64,000 bases of DNA from Carex sylvatica (taxonomy: Eukaryota; Streptophyta; Magnoliopsida; Poales; Cyperaceae). Where the stretch lies: contig CAXKVR010000195.1 of the NCBI GenBank assembly GCA_964058845.1, positions 62,001 to 126,000 on the forward strand, written 5' to 3'. The position numbers and the translations under genes were made by a program. This document shows positions 50,428-61,700 of the stretch, piece by piece. The notes under the pieces are model-generated. The model made no database searches and was not told the DNA's origin. It worked only from the letters and a program-made list of their open reading frames with translations. How positions within the stretch are numbered: position 1 is the stretch's first letter; every line of letters starts with the position of its first letter.

Positions 50428-50874
50428 GTCAAGATGGAAAAGTTCCATTGAGCATCGAAAAAGCTAGGGAAGAGAGGATTAACTCAAACACGGAAAGGAT
50501 GAAACAACTTGGCATTCACACAATCGCATGCGATGTCAACGGTTTATCGAATATGAAGAAGATTGATCCAACAAGGAAGAGAAGGGTTGAAATGTCAAGT
50601 GAAGAGCAAGGTGTGGTTGGAGAAGGCAGCAGCCCTCAAAATCATTGTGGTACCAAATTTTTTTTTTTTTTTTTTGAGGAGGATTTTCAGAGCCGCGTTG
50701 AGGGTTTCGCCCCAAATTATAAGTTGACCTATTAAATTATGTAATTGCAGATATGCATGTAGAGGAGTATAATCCTTTAAATTCTACCAATGAATCAAGT
50801 AGTGTGGAGGAAGCACCACAAAAAAAGAAGAGAAAGAAGAGAAAGATAGATTCAAACCCTGCCATTAACTGGAG
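50428..50874 (+). pseudogene. CACTA second-gene (TNP1-like) remnant
   Basis: An exon from the acceptor at 50427 codes for LSIEKAREERINSNTERM and KQLGIHTIACDVNGLSNM, a pattern (EREERI..N..RM..LGI) often seen in plant transposon-encoded accessory proteins. A poly(T) tract (50659-50677) interrupts the frame. A second exon (about 50752-50874) gives EEAPQKKKRKKRKIDSNP, a nuclear-localisation-like cluster, and ends at GTATAT. The start and the rest of the gene were not found. Family assignment is by resemblance and position next to CACTA sequences. Confidence 0.45.
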
Positions 50875-51935
50875 GTATATTTTCATCATTAATTCAATTG
50901 TAATTAAGTAAATCAACTACTATAAATTAAGTTTACAGCTAAATTCATACATACAAATATATCAAAATCCTAAATTCATACAAACATATTCACAGAATAA
51001 ATTCATGCATACCAAATCAAACAAATTCATACAAATTAACTTAATTACTTATAATTAATTCACACATATTTCATACAAAATTACCAATCAACTTAAACGC
51101 AGTCCAAAGTACAATTGCCATAACACTGGCTATAACATCCACAAACCATAATATCCCTAATCTAAAGTTAACGGATCCGATTAAACTATTAAACTATGTA
51201 TATTAAATAGCTCGTTAACGACCGAGCTGGCTCGTGCCGAGCTAGCCAAACTCAAACTCGTTAATTTTGGCTCGAGTATGTAGCGAGCGAGCTAATTTTA
51301 ACTCGATCCACTAACAAACGAGCTGTTACCGATCGAGTCACGAACGAATACCAAGTGGACCACGAGCCACGAGCTTTTTTGCCAGTCCTACTTGTGGCAC
51401 AGTATGATGCATATATCTGGAGTTAAGATTCCTTAATTTGGGGTCAAGATTTAGGGATTCTCTGTGTTATTGATTTGTTGACAGTATTGTACGTCTTGGA
51501 AATTAATTAGTACAATTTATGGTGCCTGGACTTTGTTTATAATTAATTTCTAAAATATATATATATATATATATATATTAACAATCATCCAAATGAAATT
51601 AATACAATACGCTGATTTTTCAATGTCATGGTCTTGGATAAAACAAACACATTTTTTTTATTATTATTTTTTAAATATATACATCATCTTAGAAATAAAA
51701 TAATATACACCTATCATGTGAAAAATTTGGAATTCAAAGTTTTATTAAAAAAAATTGAGATCAGCATGAGCAGTACATGTACACAACAACGTATTATTTT
51801 GTTAAGGTAGCTGAATGTAAATAAATTGATGTGACGGCTCACTTACCTAGTTATCCTCAGCGATATAGCCATAAATCATAGGAATTAAGACGTACCGTAC
51901 GTACTCTCAAGTCTCAAATCTCAATACATATATAT
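50875..51935. other. AT-rich region with a GAGCTCGTT-rich repeat
   Basis: 51170-51395 is rich in ACGAGCTNGCTCG-type units, typical of a plant MITE or its remnant. A (TA)n tract lies near 51558-51579. No gene recognised. Confidence 0.45.
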
Positions 51936-52909
51936 GAATTTTTTTCATAAACTATAATTAATAAATTAAAAATTAGGAAACTAATATGATTGTTTTTTTT
52001 TTTTTTAAATTATAAGGACCTAACGGTCTGTTCGATCTCCAGAACTCCATTTTTTCAGACCGAACGGACCATTCGGTCTCAATATTTTTTTTTTCATCTG
52101 CGGCCACAGAAGATCTCTTCCTACATTTTTTTTCGCTCGGTCTCCCTGTTTATTTAATTTTTTTTAACCCGACTCCTCTTCTCCCTTTTCTGCGTCGCAC
52201 TTCCCCATTTTTTTTCTTCTTTCATTCTTCCTCATTCAATTTTTTTTTTTGAACTCTCAGATATTATGTAATTTCTATTATAATTACATAGGTTTATATA
52301 ATTTTAAAAGGAGAACAATAAGAGTTTCAGATGTACAAGTTTTGTTAGGTATGTATTTAATTCTTTTATTTTTTAGAAGAAGAAATCAATCGTCTGTTGG
52401 AGGAAGGAGGAAGATGGATATTTATATTCAAAAAAAAAAACATGGAGACCGAATTCCTAATTCGATCTCCAATTAAAATTGTCGGACCAATAATAACACT
52501 TGTTCAGTCAAACTACTAATAATTATTTCTTTAGAAAAATTAAAAAATTTACTTTATATTTACGTTGAAATTATTTCTTCAGTCAAAAAAAAATTGAATG
52601 AGAAAGAAAGTAAGAGAAAAAATGAAGGAAAAAAAAATGAGAAAGTGCGACGCAGAAAAGGGAGAAGAGGAGTCGGGTTAAAAAAATTAAATAAACAGGG
52701 AGACCGAGCGAAAAAAAACGCAGGAAGGAATCTTCTGTAGCCGTAGATGAAAAAAAACATTGAGACCGAATGGTCCGTTCGGTCTGAAAAAAAAGAATTT
52801 TGAAGACTGAACGGACCATTCGGTCCTTATGGTTTTTCAAAAAAAAAAAAAACAATCATATTGATTTCTTAATTTTTGATTTATTAATTATGGTTTATGA
52901 AAAAAATTC
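51936..52909. mobile_element. 974-bp fold-back MULE with perfect 9-bp target-site duplication
   Basis: Ends GAATTTTTTTCATAAAC and, inverted, GAATTTTTTTCATAAACC. The two arms pair over about 325 bases each (51936-52258 with 52580-52909). The flanks are CATATATAT on both sides (51927-51935 and 52910-52918), a perfect 9-bp duplication as in Mutator-type elements. The outer bases, an AGACCGA...TCGGTCT hairpin, a CCACAGAAGATCT block and the transcribed-leader-like sequence at 52253-52374 all match the element at 53268-57556. No coding sequence remains. Confidence 0.9.
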
Positions 52910-53267
52910 CATATATATTGTGTCTGTGCAGTTGTGCACTGGCACCTCTTTTTCTATTTTGTGTGTAGCGAATGGAGAGGAGGATCAATTCTAAGTTTGC
53001 TTTTTCTACTAATTTATTAAACAAAATAAACAAGTGCTAATTAACTACAAAAATGAAAACCCATGGCGTTGTTGACATTTACAAGTTACAACCATCCATG
53101 TAAAGCAATTCTTAATCCCATTTCATTTTCGCAGCGTTGTCTCTTACGATTCTTCGAAAAAATGTTAAATCGATCATGCATGCATGTCTCTTTTCTTTTC
53201 TTTTCTTTTGTCATGATTGGTGCATGGTGCATGGCCCTTCCTCTGGAATGGAAGGGCAGATAAGATG
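52910..53267. other. Host sequence between the two related MULEs
   Basis: About 340 bases of sequence outside both target duplications. No gene recognised. Confidence 0.6.
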
Positions 53268-53828
53268 GAATTTTTTTGATAAACTATAATTAAGAAAATA
53301 ATTTTTATTAATTTAGCATGATTACTTTTTTTTTTAGAAAAATCATAAAGAACGAGAGCTACTCTTGGTCTCAATTTTGCCTTTTCTCAAGACCGAGAGT
53401 AGCTCTCGGTCTCACCATTTTTTTTTCTCAAGACCGAGAGTAGCTTTCCTTCTCACTATTTTTTTTCAATTTTCGTCGACGGCGCCACAGAAGATCTGAA
53501 AATAGCCAGACAATTTTATTTCACAGAAGGGCTCTGTCTCCTCCCATTTCCTTCTTCCTCTCTTCCTTCCTCTCTTCCTTCCTTTCTTCTTCTCAAACCG
53601 TTGTTCCATCATTTTTTTAACTCTCCAAATTAATGTAATTTTAATTCTAATTACATAAATTTGTGTATTTTTGAAAGAAGAACAAGAAAATCTTCAGATC
53701 TACAAGTTTCGTTCGGTATGTGTTTAATTCTCTTATTTTTGTTAAATAATTCGAAATTAAGTATGAATGATTTATGTAGTAATTGTAGTATAAATAAATA
53801 ATTTATGTAGTAATTGTAGTATAAATAA

Positions 53829-55020
53829 ATGGTTTATGTAGTAATTGAATTGGTTGAGTCAGTACCAATTGTTAGTCAGGCCAATAAAAATGTGGAGCAT
53901 GTGGATGAAACCAATGAGAAAACAACAATCTTAAAAAACTATATGCGTCTTGTATGGTTGAAAAGAAAATTTAACCTGTTGAATTTGGAACTAGTGGATG
54001 ACCAGGAGATAATCAATAAGTATACACGAGTATATGCAATGGACTTGTTCGGGTCTATAATGTTTTCGAATTCTAATTCAAGCTTTGTGTCATTAATGTA
54101 CTTACAATTCGTGAAAGATTTGGGTCCTCAAGGTGCCAACTACTACAACTGGGGAGGTGATGTTCTCGCTTGCCTGTATCGCGAGTTGTCACACGTATGC
54201 AAATATAAACCAGTTTTAATTCATGGTCCATTACTACTACTCCAGATGTGGTCTTGGACTCAATTTGCTATAGGCTGGTCTGTACCACATAACCCACAAT
54301 TTGACGGCGAAGTCATATATGAGAGACGAGCTTATGGAGCAAAGTGGACTATTCCGCATACTTGGGATGGTAACCCTGTGAGAGGTATATTTTAATAATA
54401 AATATTATGTTTATCCATATAAGTTTGTGTTGATTCAATATATAATTGTCATGTATTTACAACTTAGGCACAAAGCAATATCGAGATCAGTTTGAGAGTT
54501 TGAAGGTCAATGTTGTCAATTGAAGGCCATACAGGGATTACCAATACCTCCAACCTTGGGTCGGGATAAGAGACCAGGCATTATTTGCATGTCGTGTGTG
54601 GTGCATCCATTTTTGGGAGGCAGAGATTCACCTTCCCGAGAGGGTTTTTCAGTAGTTCGGATTATTTCAGGAAGTTCCTCCACTGGCTCCGCCATCCTTC
54701 AAATATCTAGAAGAGATTCGCAAATGGACATTCGCAAATGGGTTGTATGATGATGAACTCTCTGCGGACTGGACCGAACATTTTAGTGAATTAATCGCGG
54801 CACCTCCCCAGACTTTTGCACATCGGTTTGAAAATGGATAGCTTACTCCTTATCTTCCGGATAAGTACGATTTAATTTAAGATAGAAAATACAATATTTA
54901 CATTTAACAATGCTATGAAATAGTTATTAAGTTTCACTTTTTTTCAAGGTATCACGAGTATATGGAATGGTTCTTCATCAATGGCATGTATACAATTTTT
55001 CCAAATCAGGGCAATCCTGA
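53829..55020 (+). pseudogene. Plant mobile domain (PMD, MAIN/MAIL-like) gene within the MULE
   Basis: Exon one (53829-54385) codes for YTRVYAMDLFGSIMFSN, then YLQFVKDLGPQGANYYNWGG and VLACLYRELSHVCKYKP, then GPLLLLQMWSWTQF: the central PMD signature. After a GT-AG intron (54386-54468) the frame goes on with QYRDQFESLKVNVVN, then stops at 54521 (TGA where Trp is usual), 54653 and 54839, before HEYMEWFFINGMY from about 54950. PMD proteins of host type (MAIN, MAIL1) act in silencing and development; related domains travel on transposons. The N-terminal part of the domain is missing, and the first 20 or so codons match the transposase gene on the other strand. Three tandem units of about 32 bases (TTTATGTAGTAATTGTAGTA, 53773-53845) precede and overlap the start. 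Confidence 0.7.
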
Positions 55021-56416
55021 AATTTTGAGCCAGGCAATGCCCGAACCGACTGGCATACCGTTCTGACGACTCCATACAATGCAGAGGATAGGTGTCCAGC
55101 ATCTACACTTATAACTGGTCGGAGATATGGCCAGGATTGAATGCATGGACCAAAAGCCCATGCCACACGAGTGAAAATATGGACGCCCATACGCATAGAT
55201 GGTTCGTACTCAATTATGTATTTTGTGCCTAGGGTAGACATCTGAATTACACCGAGCAGAGAAGGTAGCAGTTTGTATGCTTTTTTCCAAGAACCAAATA
55301 AATCAGCAATAGCCAACTCCCTCCCTCTCCAAATCTTGTTGTATGAAGGCTGAACCGCTTTGTATACCTTTCAAACTGCAAATCGACATGCTTTAATTGA
55401 CATCTTCAGGTCCTCATGTAGACCAGGTTTGATTATATCTGCAATCATCCTGGCAGTCATCTGACGACTGTCTACTTTACAAGCAATACTGTAACAATTG
55501 TGCTCGTATGGGTTTGTTGCAATTGTTCAATTTTCCGTCTCAGTGGTTTTTGCATATAACCTCCATGGATACCCCTCTGCTCTACATATAACTACATAGC
55601 CAGTACGATTAGTATGAATTTGTTGTTATTCTAAGTTATGATCTAGGACAAATTCACCCAACTGGATTGAAGATTGGCTTTAGATTCAAACATCTGTCCC
55701 ACTGAAAATTGACCGTCAATTCTGGGTGGATAACCAAAAAATGATTCATCCTTGTACGGCATCGACACATCGTCATTAAATGCCGGAAAAAGATGCTGCA
55801 ATCCTTGATTAATAAAGAAAATAAACGTTTCTCACTCTTTCATTACATCTTGTATTCTAATTTGATCATCTATTTCAGCCATATCATCTTCCCCGACAAC
55901 TGGACCACTAAGGTCAGAGTTTGTGTCTGAGTTAGAGTTTGTATCTAAGCTAGTATTATTATTCAGCTCGTCAAAACGAGTTACCATATCATTCATTATC
56001 GATATTTCAGGGGTGTCATCATAATACATGGGTGAATCAGACACCTTTGTGTCTCTACTACTTCCAGGTACACTACCCGGATAAGGGTCATAATTGGTCT
56101 GACTAACAACTAGTACTGACTCAACCACTAATTCAAGAAGGTTAAAATTCAATACCGGAGTGGCATGTCCAAGCACCATGTGCCATATCCTTTCGTGGTC
56201 TATGTTATATAACTGGTATTTTTCTGCTGAGTCAGGTGGTGCCGTGTTCAAACGAGCCCTAATTGTCAGATCGAACTGGCTAGGGAGCAAATGAATGCCA
56301 ACATATATATGTTTTCTTAGCTCATCAAGACTCGTTAAGTTAGTAACAAAAAATGTGTAGGTCGGTGCGTCTGAAATTTCGCATCTATGATAAACATTTA
56401 TTATAACTTCAGACAT
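54978..56416 (-). pseudogene. MuDR-type transposase, truncated after the first catalytic Asp
   Basis: 56416-55832 gives the N-terminal region (MSEVIINVYHRCEISDAPTY, HLLPSQFDLTIRARLN, then an acidic Ser/Asp stretch). 55832-55316 holds FSVGQMFESKANLQ, the DNA-binding-side motif of MuDR proteins, but is broken by stops. 55316-54978 gives DLFGSWKKAYKLLPSLLGVI, FTRVAWAFGPCIQSWPYLRP and VISVDAGHL, where ISVDA holds the first Asp of the DDE core. The second Asp, the Glu and the zinc finger are absent: sequence homologous to the transposase stops close to where the facing PMD gene ends. Confidence 0.8.
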
Positions 56417-57556
56417 TATCTGGAAAAAAAATTCACAATTACTAAATATATAAATAAATATAGTTTATTTAGTTTCAAATTAATCTACAGGTTTTCTCCA
56501 CTTTTATCAATAAAGAATAAAATAAATAAATATAAGGACAGTATATTGTAAGATATTAATACGAGTGTAGGATTTTGACAGAGTAACTTAACTTGGTTTT
56601 ATAAATTTCTAAAAATTTTATGGCTTAATATGTTTGTTGAACTTCACCTGATTTATTAGCCTCTATAGATTTATTTTAGACCAGAGACAAACTGACAACA
56701 AATTAATTTGAAAATTTTAGCAACTATAAAAAATAATTTTTATTTCAAAAATTGAACAATTACAACATAAATTGAACAACTACAACTACAACATAATTTT
56801 TATTTTAACAACTCAGGCTATTGGTAAAATGTTTTGGTTACAGACTATTGGTTACATAACCAAAAATACATTAACCACTCTGGAGTATTTTTTGGTAAAA
56901 TGCATTAAGACTATTGGTAAAATATTTTGGTTACAGACTATTGGTTACATAACCAAAAATACATTAACCACTCTAGAGTACTTTTTGATAAAATGCATTA
57001 ACTACAACTTTTTGTTTTAACCATTATGGAGTACTTTTTGGTAAAAAGGATCAAGCAATTTCAATCACAATCAACCGTCGATATCATTTTTAATTTTACA
57101 ACCTAAAATATGATCGTAATTGAAAAAAAAAACTTACTACAATCTTTAGATTAAAACTACCAATACAATGAAGAGGCCGAACTGTAAAAACACAATATTT
57201 CGTTGGAGCTTGATTATCAGCTAAAAATGACAGAGAAGAAAAAATTTAGAAGATCATGGGTTTTGAGTTTATATTAGACGGGAGAGAAAAGAATATGTAT
57301 AGTATAAAAAGAAAAGAAAAAAAGGGAGACCGAATGCTACTTTCGTTCTCGAGCAACAGCTATACACTCGCCGCACGGTTAGCTGACGAAAATTTTAAAA
57401 AAATGGTGAGACCGAGAACTACTCTCGGTCTTGAGAAAAGGCAAAATTGAGACCGAGAGTAGCTCTCGTTCTTTATGATTTTCTAAATAAAAATAATAAT
57501 AATCATGCTGAATTAATAAAAATTATTTCCTTAATTATGATTTATCAAAAAAATTC

Positions 57557-58731
57557 GATAAGATGTCACTAATTTAAAAAAAAAAAAAAGCAACCTAGCT
57601 CTTAATTTGGATCATTAATTAATGAGCGATGCATACCGACGCAAATATTAAACCATTAATTGGCGTGTGCACTCAAAAGAAATAGACAATTTAACGTTTT
57701 ATATTTGTTCTATTAAATGAAAGAGACCTCTATTAAATTCATTTTCTTTTTCTGATAAATTATTGATTTTTTTAAAAAGAAAAAAGTTGCGAATTGAAAA
57801 GATCCTTTTCTCTCTCGTGAATTTTTGCTGTCGCACCTGCCACATGTCATAATCTGCAAGTTTTCTCGAGAAAAGGAAAGAAAACTATAAAACGAAATAA
57901 AAAAAAAGAAGGGAGAGAGAGAGGCAGTTGTCTGTGACTCCCTACTTGATTTGAAGCGCTAAAAAATTAAATTAAAGAAAGAAAAAAGAGACACGCAGCG
58001 CAGCCCACCAATTCAAGGAAAAGGAAAAAGTCCCCGTCAATGTACAGTGTCTCTTTCATTCATTCATTCATTCATTCCCACGAGAAAGAGAGAGATAGAA
58101 GAGAAGAGAGAGATGTGATGGCGTGAAAGCTCGCTCTTTTGACAGTTCCAACAAACTCCCGCCTCCCCATCTTCTCTCTTTTCTCTTCTTCTCTTCCTCT
58201 CCATCTCCTCCCGCCTTTATGCGATCAAAGAGAGATCCTTCTTCCTTCATCTCTCTTTCATATTTGATATCATCTTTCATGGTTGTTCTGTTTAATTACT
58301 TGGAATGAGTTGCTTTTGTCGGGAAAGAAATAAGCTATTCGGTGCATTGTAAATACAAATATTCATTTCGATTGTCTGATGCTCTGGATTTCTCTCTCAA
58401 CACACACACACAAATTGACCCTCTTCATTTCAGATTAATTAGTCTTCTCCTCTAATTTTGTTCAGAGTCAACATCAACAAAGGTAATCAATCATTTGTTT
58501 TGTTGCTTTCACCTCAATTTCATGATTGTGCTTTATTCATCATTTTTTATCCCTCTAAAACTTGCCCTTTATCTGCAAAACCAAACTCTCTTTTTTTTTC
58601 TCAATATATAAATAAGTTCATATTGGCTCTTTGCCTTTGACCAACAATGTTAGATGGTATCTAAATGCAAAATATGACCTCCAAGTCTCTACTGACCTCT
58701 CACTTTTTATACAGTTATTTATAAGTGTATT
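57557..58731 (+). promoter_or_regulatory. Promoter and leader of the DUF4378 gene
   Basis: Holds the right target duplication of the MULE, AT-rich sequence, a purine-rich block (57890-58000), a (CATT)n tract (58057-58077) and a CT-rich leader from about 58120. A 5'-UTR intron is likely: donor AAAG|GTAATC at 58483, acceptor ATACAG at 58712. The MULE ends 1175 bases before the start codon. Confidence 0.55.
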
Positions 58732-61700
58732 ATGATGAAGCATTACTCCGCTGTGATGAAAAAGAGTACTAATGGCCGCAGTCAGCAACATCAGTCCGAA
58801 AATGTCGGTTGTATTTCCAGCATCTTTCGCATGTTTGAATTTCGCCGAAGCCCCAAATTGATTTCATATCTGAACTATACTGACAATCATGCTGGTAAGA
58901 AAATTTTATGATCTAATTTTAATATTGTTAGGATTGCAAAATCACATGTTATTCATCCATTTAAGTAATTTTTTTTCGTAATATTTTGAAGAAATCTCTC
59001 TAATTTTTATTTGATCATTTTTGCAGTGCTTGAAGTCAATGCAAAAAGTAAGACCAATGGAGGACTCCATGAATGTGTTGATGTAAGCTATCACTGGATT
59101 CTTTTTTTCTTATGCAATATGGTCCAAATTTTTACTGTATTACTAACAACATTCAGTTGCTAATTATATTTAGATGTAATTGATTTCCTTTGTTTCTTAT
59201 GTCAGAAACAATGTTTTTTGTCATGATGATCACTTTGTTGTTCTTTTAAATATGCTTTAATTAGTGTTAAGGTAATGGGGTCACTTTATAATGTGGGACT
59301 TTTAGCTTTGTACATTTAATATAAAAAATAATGAGTGAGGTTATGGTACCATGGATAGTGCATATCGGTCCTTACTATGGATGCAAATCTTCAATTTCAA
59401 AGTCCAAACAGTTGATCCGAACTGCTCAATATGAATTCCATATGAACACGTGCTTAAATGCCAAATTTTACATTTTTTAGAGAGTTTTTACTATTTTCTA
59501 GATAGGTAGGAAATCACATTTTAAATAGTCCAAAATCTTTAGATTAAGTGATTTTCTACTAAATTTAAAAAAATTCTAAAAAATATAAAATTTGATCTAC
59601 AAGTACATTTTCATATGGAGACCATGTCAAACGGTTCAGATCGATTGTTTGGATTTAAAAAATGGTGATATTGATCTATAGTACGGACCAATATGCGCTA
59701 TGCATAGTACCGCAGCCTCCCTCGTAAGTTATTTATAATTATTATTATTATTGTTATTATTGTTGTTATTATTGTTGTTATTATTATTCTTATTGATACA
59801 GAAACCAACTCTTCTTACAGAATGTCAATAAAAATACAAGAGGAGCTCATCCTAGCATGCAGAGTGTTAAAACACTCATGGAAGAAGAGATGGCAAAATT
59901 AATTCCAGAAAGCATGGTAACCAGCAAAAGCTGTCAAAACAAAATTTCAGAAGACAAAACTCAGGTTAAGTTAGAGAAAAAGTTAAATCAAGAAATAGAG
60001 AGGCCAAACAGACCAATGTTCCCTCAAAGTCCCGAGAGTTTTGATTTCACAAATCAAACAGATTGCTATGATTTGGACTCATGTTTATCTGAATTCAGTT
60101 CTCGAGAAATCTACCCCAAGAAGTTTGCTAAATCCAATCGTAACTCGAGAGATTCAAATTCTATTATTCTGGAGTGCCTTGGTGGGTTGGATCAATCTGA
60201 CAAACAGAGTAGAAATCATTCCTTTCGGGAGATGGAGAAATCAAAGAATAATCTGGGTTATAGTCGTATAGTTATCTTAAAACCAAGTTTATCAAGATTA
60301 AATAGCCCACTAGATGGGATTGATACTGAGAGAGGACTTCACCATTTTTCTCTCACTGAAATAAAAAACAGGCTCCGAAAGACCATTATTGAGAGTAGAA
60401 AAGAGAGAGATTTGATCTCCATTGAACCTGATGTTTCGCACAATGCATCCAAAGTGGACCCACTAGAAGAAACTGGAGAGTCAACTCGAGAGGAGGCTGA
60501 AAGAACAGCACAATCTTTCTCCTATGAAATGGCGAAGATGCACTTAATCCAGAGGGTAGATAAAATCGGAAAGAATGAAATCAAAATCGGCCGGGAAAAG
60601 AAATCGCTTTCAAGCCTGTTTTCACTTCCCGATTTTGATTCTTTATCATCTCCAATTTGCACCCCAAGAAAAGAGGATGATGCTGATTTATTGGCTGAAA
60701 ATTCAAACTTAATGTACTTAGAACCTCTTGAAGAAGAAGACTATAATGCTGGTATTTTAAACCGGCTTGCAGGCTACCCAAGAACAGAGGATGGTTTCAA
60801 GGTAACACCTCAAGGTAATTTGACAATGAGATATTTTCTTGGTTCCAGGGGTAGGCTAGGTGGAGGAAGGGTGGTGTGCTTGCCTAATTCATATCACCCG
60901 AGGTAACAGAAGTTTTGGGTTTAGATCCAAAGCGTTCGATCTGATTTGGCTCAAATATTAAAGGGGCCCCGTGCATTCCACCTCGGATCGGATCAGCCTG
61001 TATTCCGTTACCTCAAAGGATATGGACTCATGCTTGCCTCCCCCTGGCCAAAATAATTGCAAAAATATACTTGTGGAACTATACCTCTATAGTAAAAATC
61101 ATTGTAAAAAATATGCTTTGACTTTAAAAGAATTATAAAGCTATGCCCCACCATATACTCCATACTCCCGTTCCTGCTTGGTTATTTTTTTTTTTTGTTG
61201 TACTTTTGTTGTCTGGTATCTGGTAAATTATTTGAAACTCTAGTACAGTAGACCATGGTTTATTTGAACACTGATTTCAATAAGAGGTATGTACTAGTGT
61301 TAGTAACTACAGTGTACTAGCGGCATTTGTATAGTTTTGTTATTCTTGACTCGGTAATTTTGATTAAGGAAACAATTTATTTGTAGAGGTAGGCACGCAT
61401 GGCGATAACACACAAGCAACGGAGAGCGTTGATCTCGGTGAAAGCGTGGATCTTTTAGAGATAGTAAGTTGTTGTTAAATATGAATGCATTTACTGGATG
61501 CAAGTTCAATTGATTGCACCTACAATGATTCCTTCTCTTTATTTCAGGGGAATACGGAGAAACCTGAATCTTTGCAATTATCCGAAGAAGACGACACATC
61601 AAAATCAGATGACAGATCTATCGACAAATTAGTTCAACCAACTGTACCAGAAGTTATCGAGTCTACCGACACTTTGGAGGAAAAGATAGAGAATTCATGC

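Larger units (their letters stand above)
53268..57556. mobile_element. 4289-bp MULE carrying a PMD pseudogene and a MuDR-type transposase pseudogene
   Basis: Ends GAATTTTTTTGATAAAC and, inverted, GAATTTTTTTGATAAATC. Terminal inverted repeats of about 170-200 bases (53268-53485 and 57380-57556) contain AGACCGAGAGTAGCTCTCGG hairpins. Flanks are GATAAGATG on both sides (53259-53267 and 57557-57565), a perfect 9-bp target duplication. Inside, a PMD gene reads rightwards from 53829 and a MuDR-type transposase reads leftwards from 56416; they meet near 54980. Both are broken, so the element cannot move by its own products. The intact duplication indicates that the present structure, or a close ancestor, moved as a unit. 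Confidence 0.92.

Noticed and set aside
59857..60906. 349-codon frame as a separate intronless gene
   Set aside because: It is exon 3 of the DUF4378 gene; upstream and downstream exons join in frame with standard splice sites, and the ORF end lies past a good donor.
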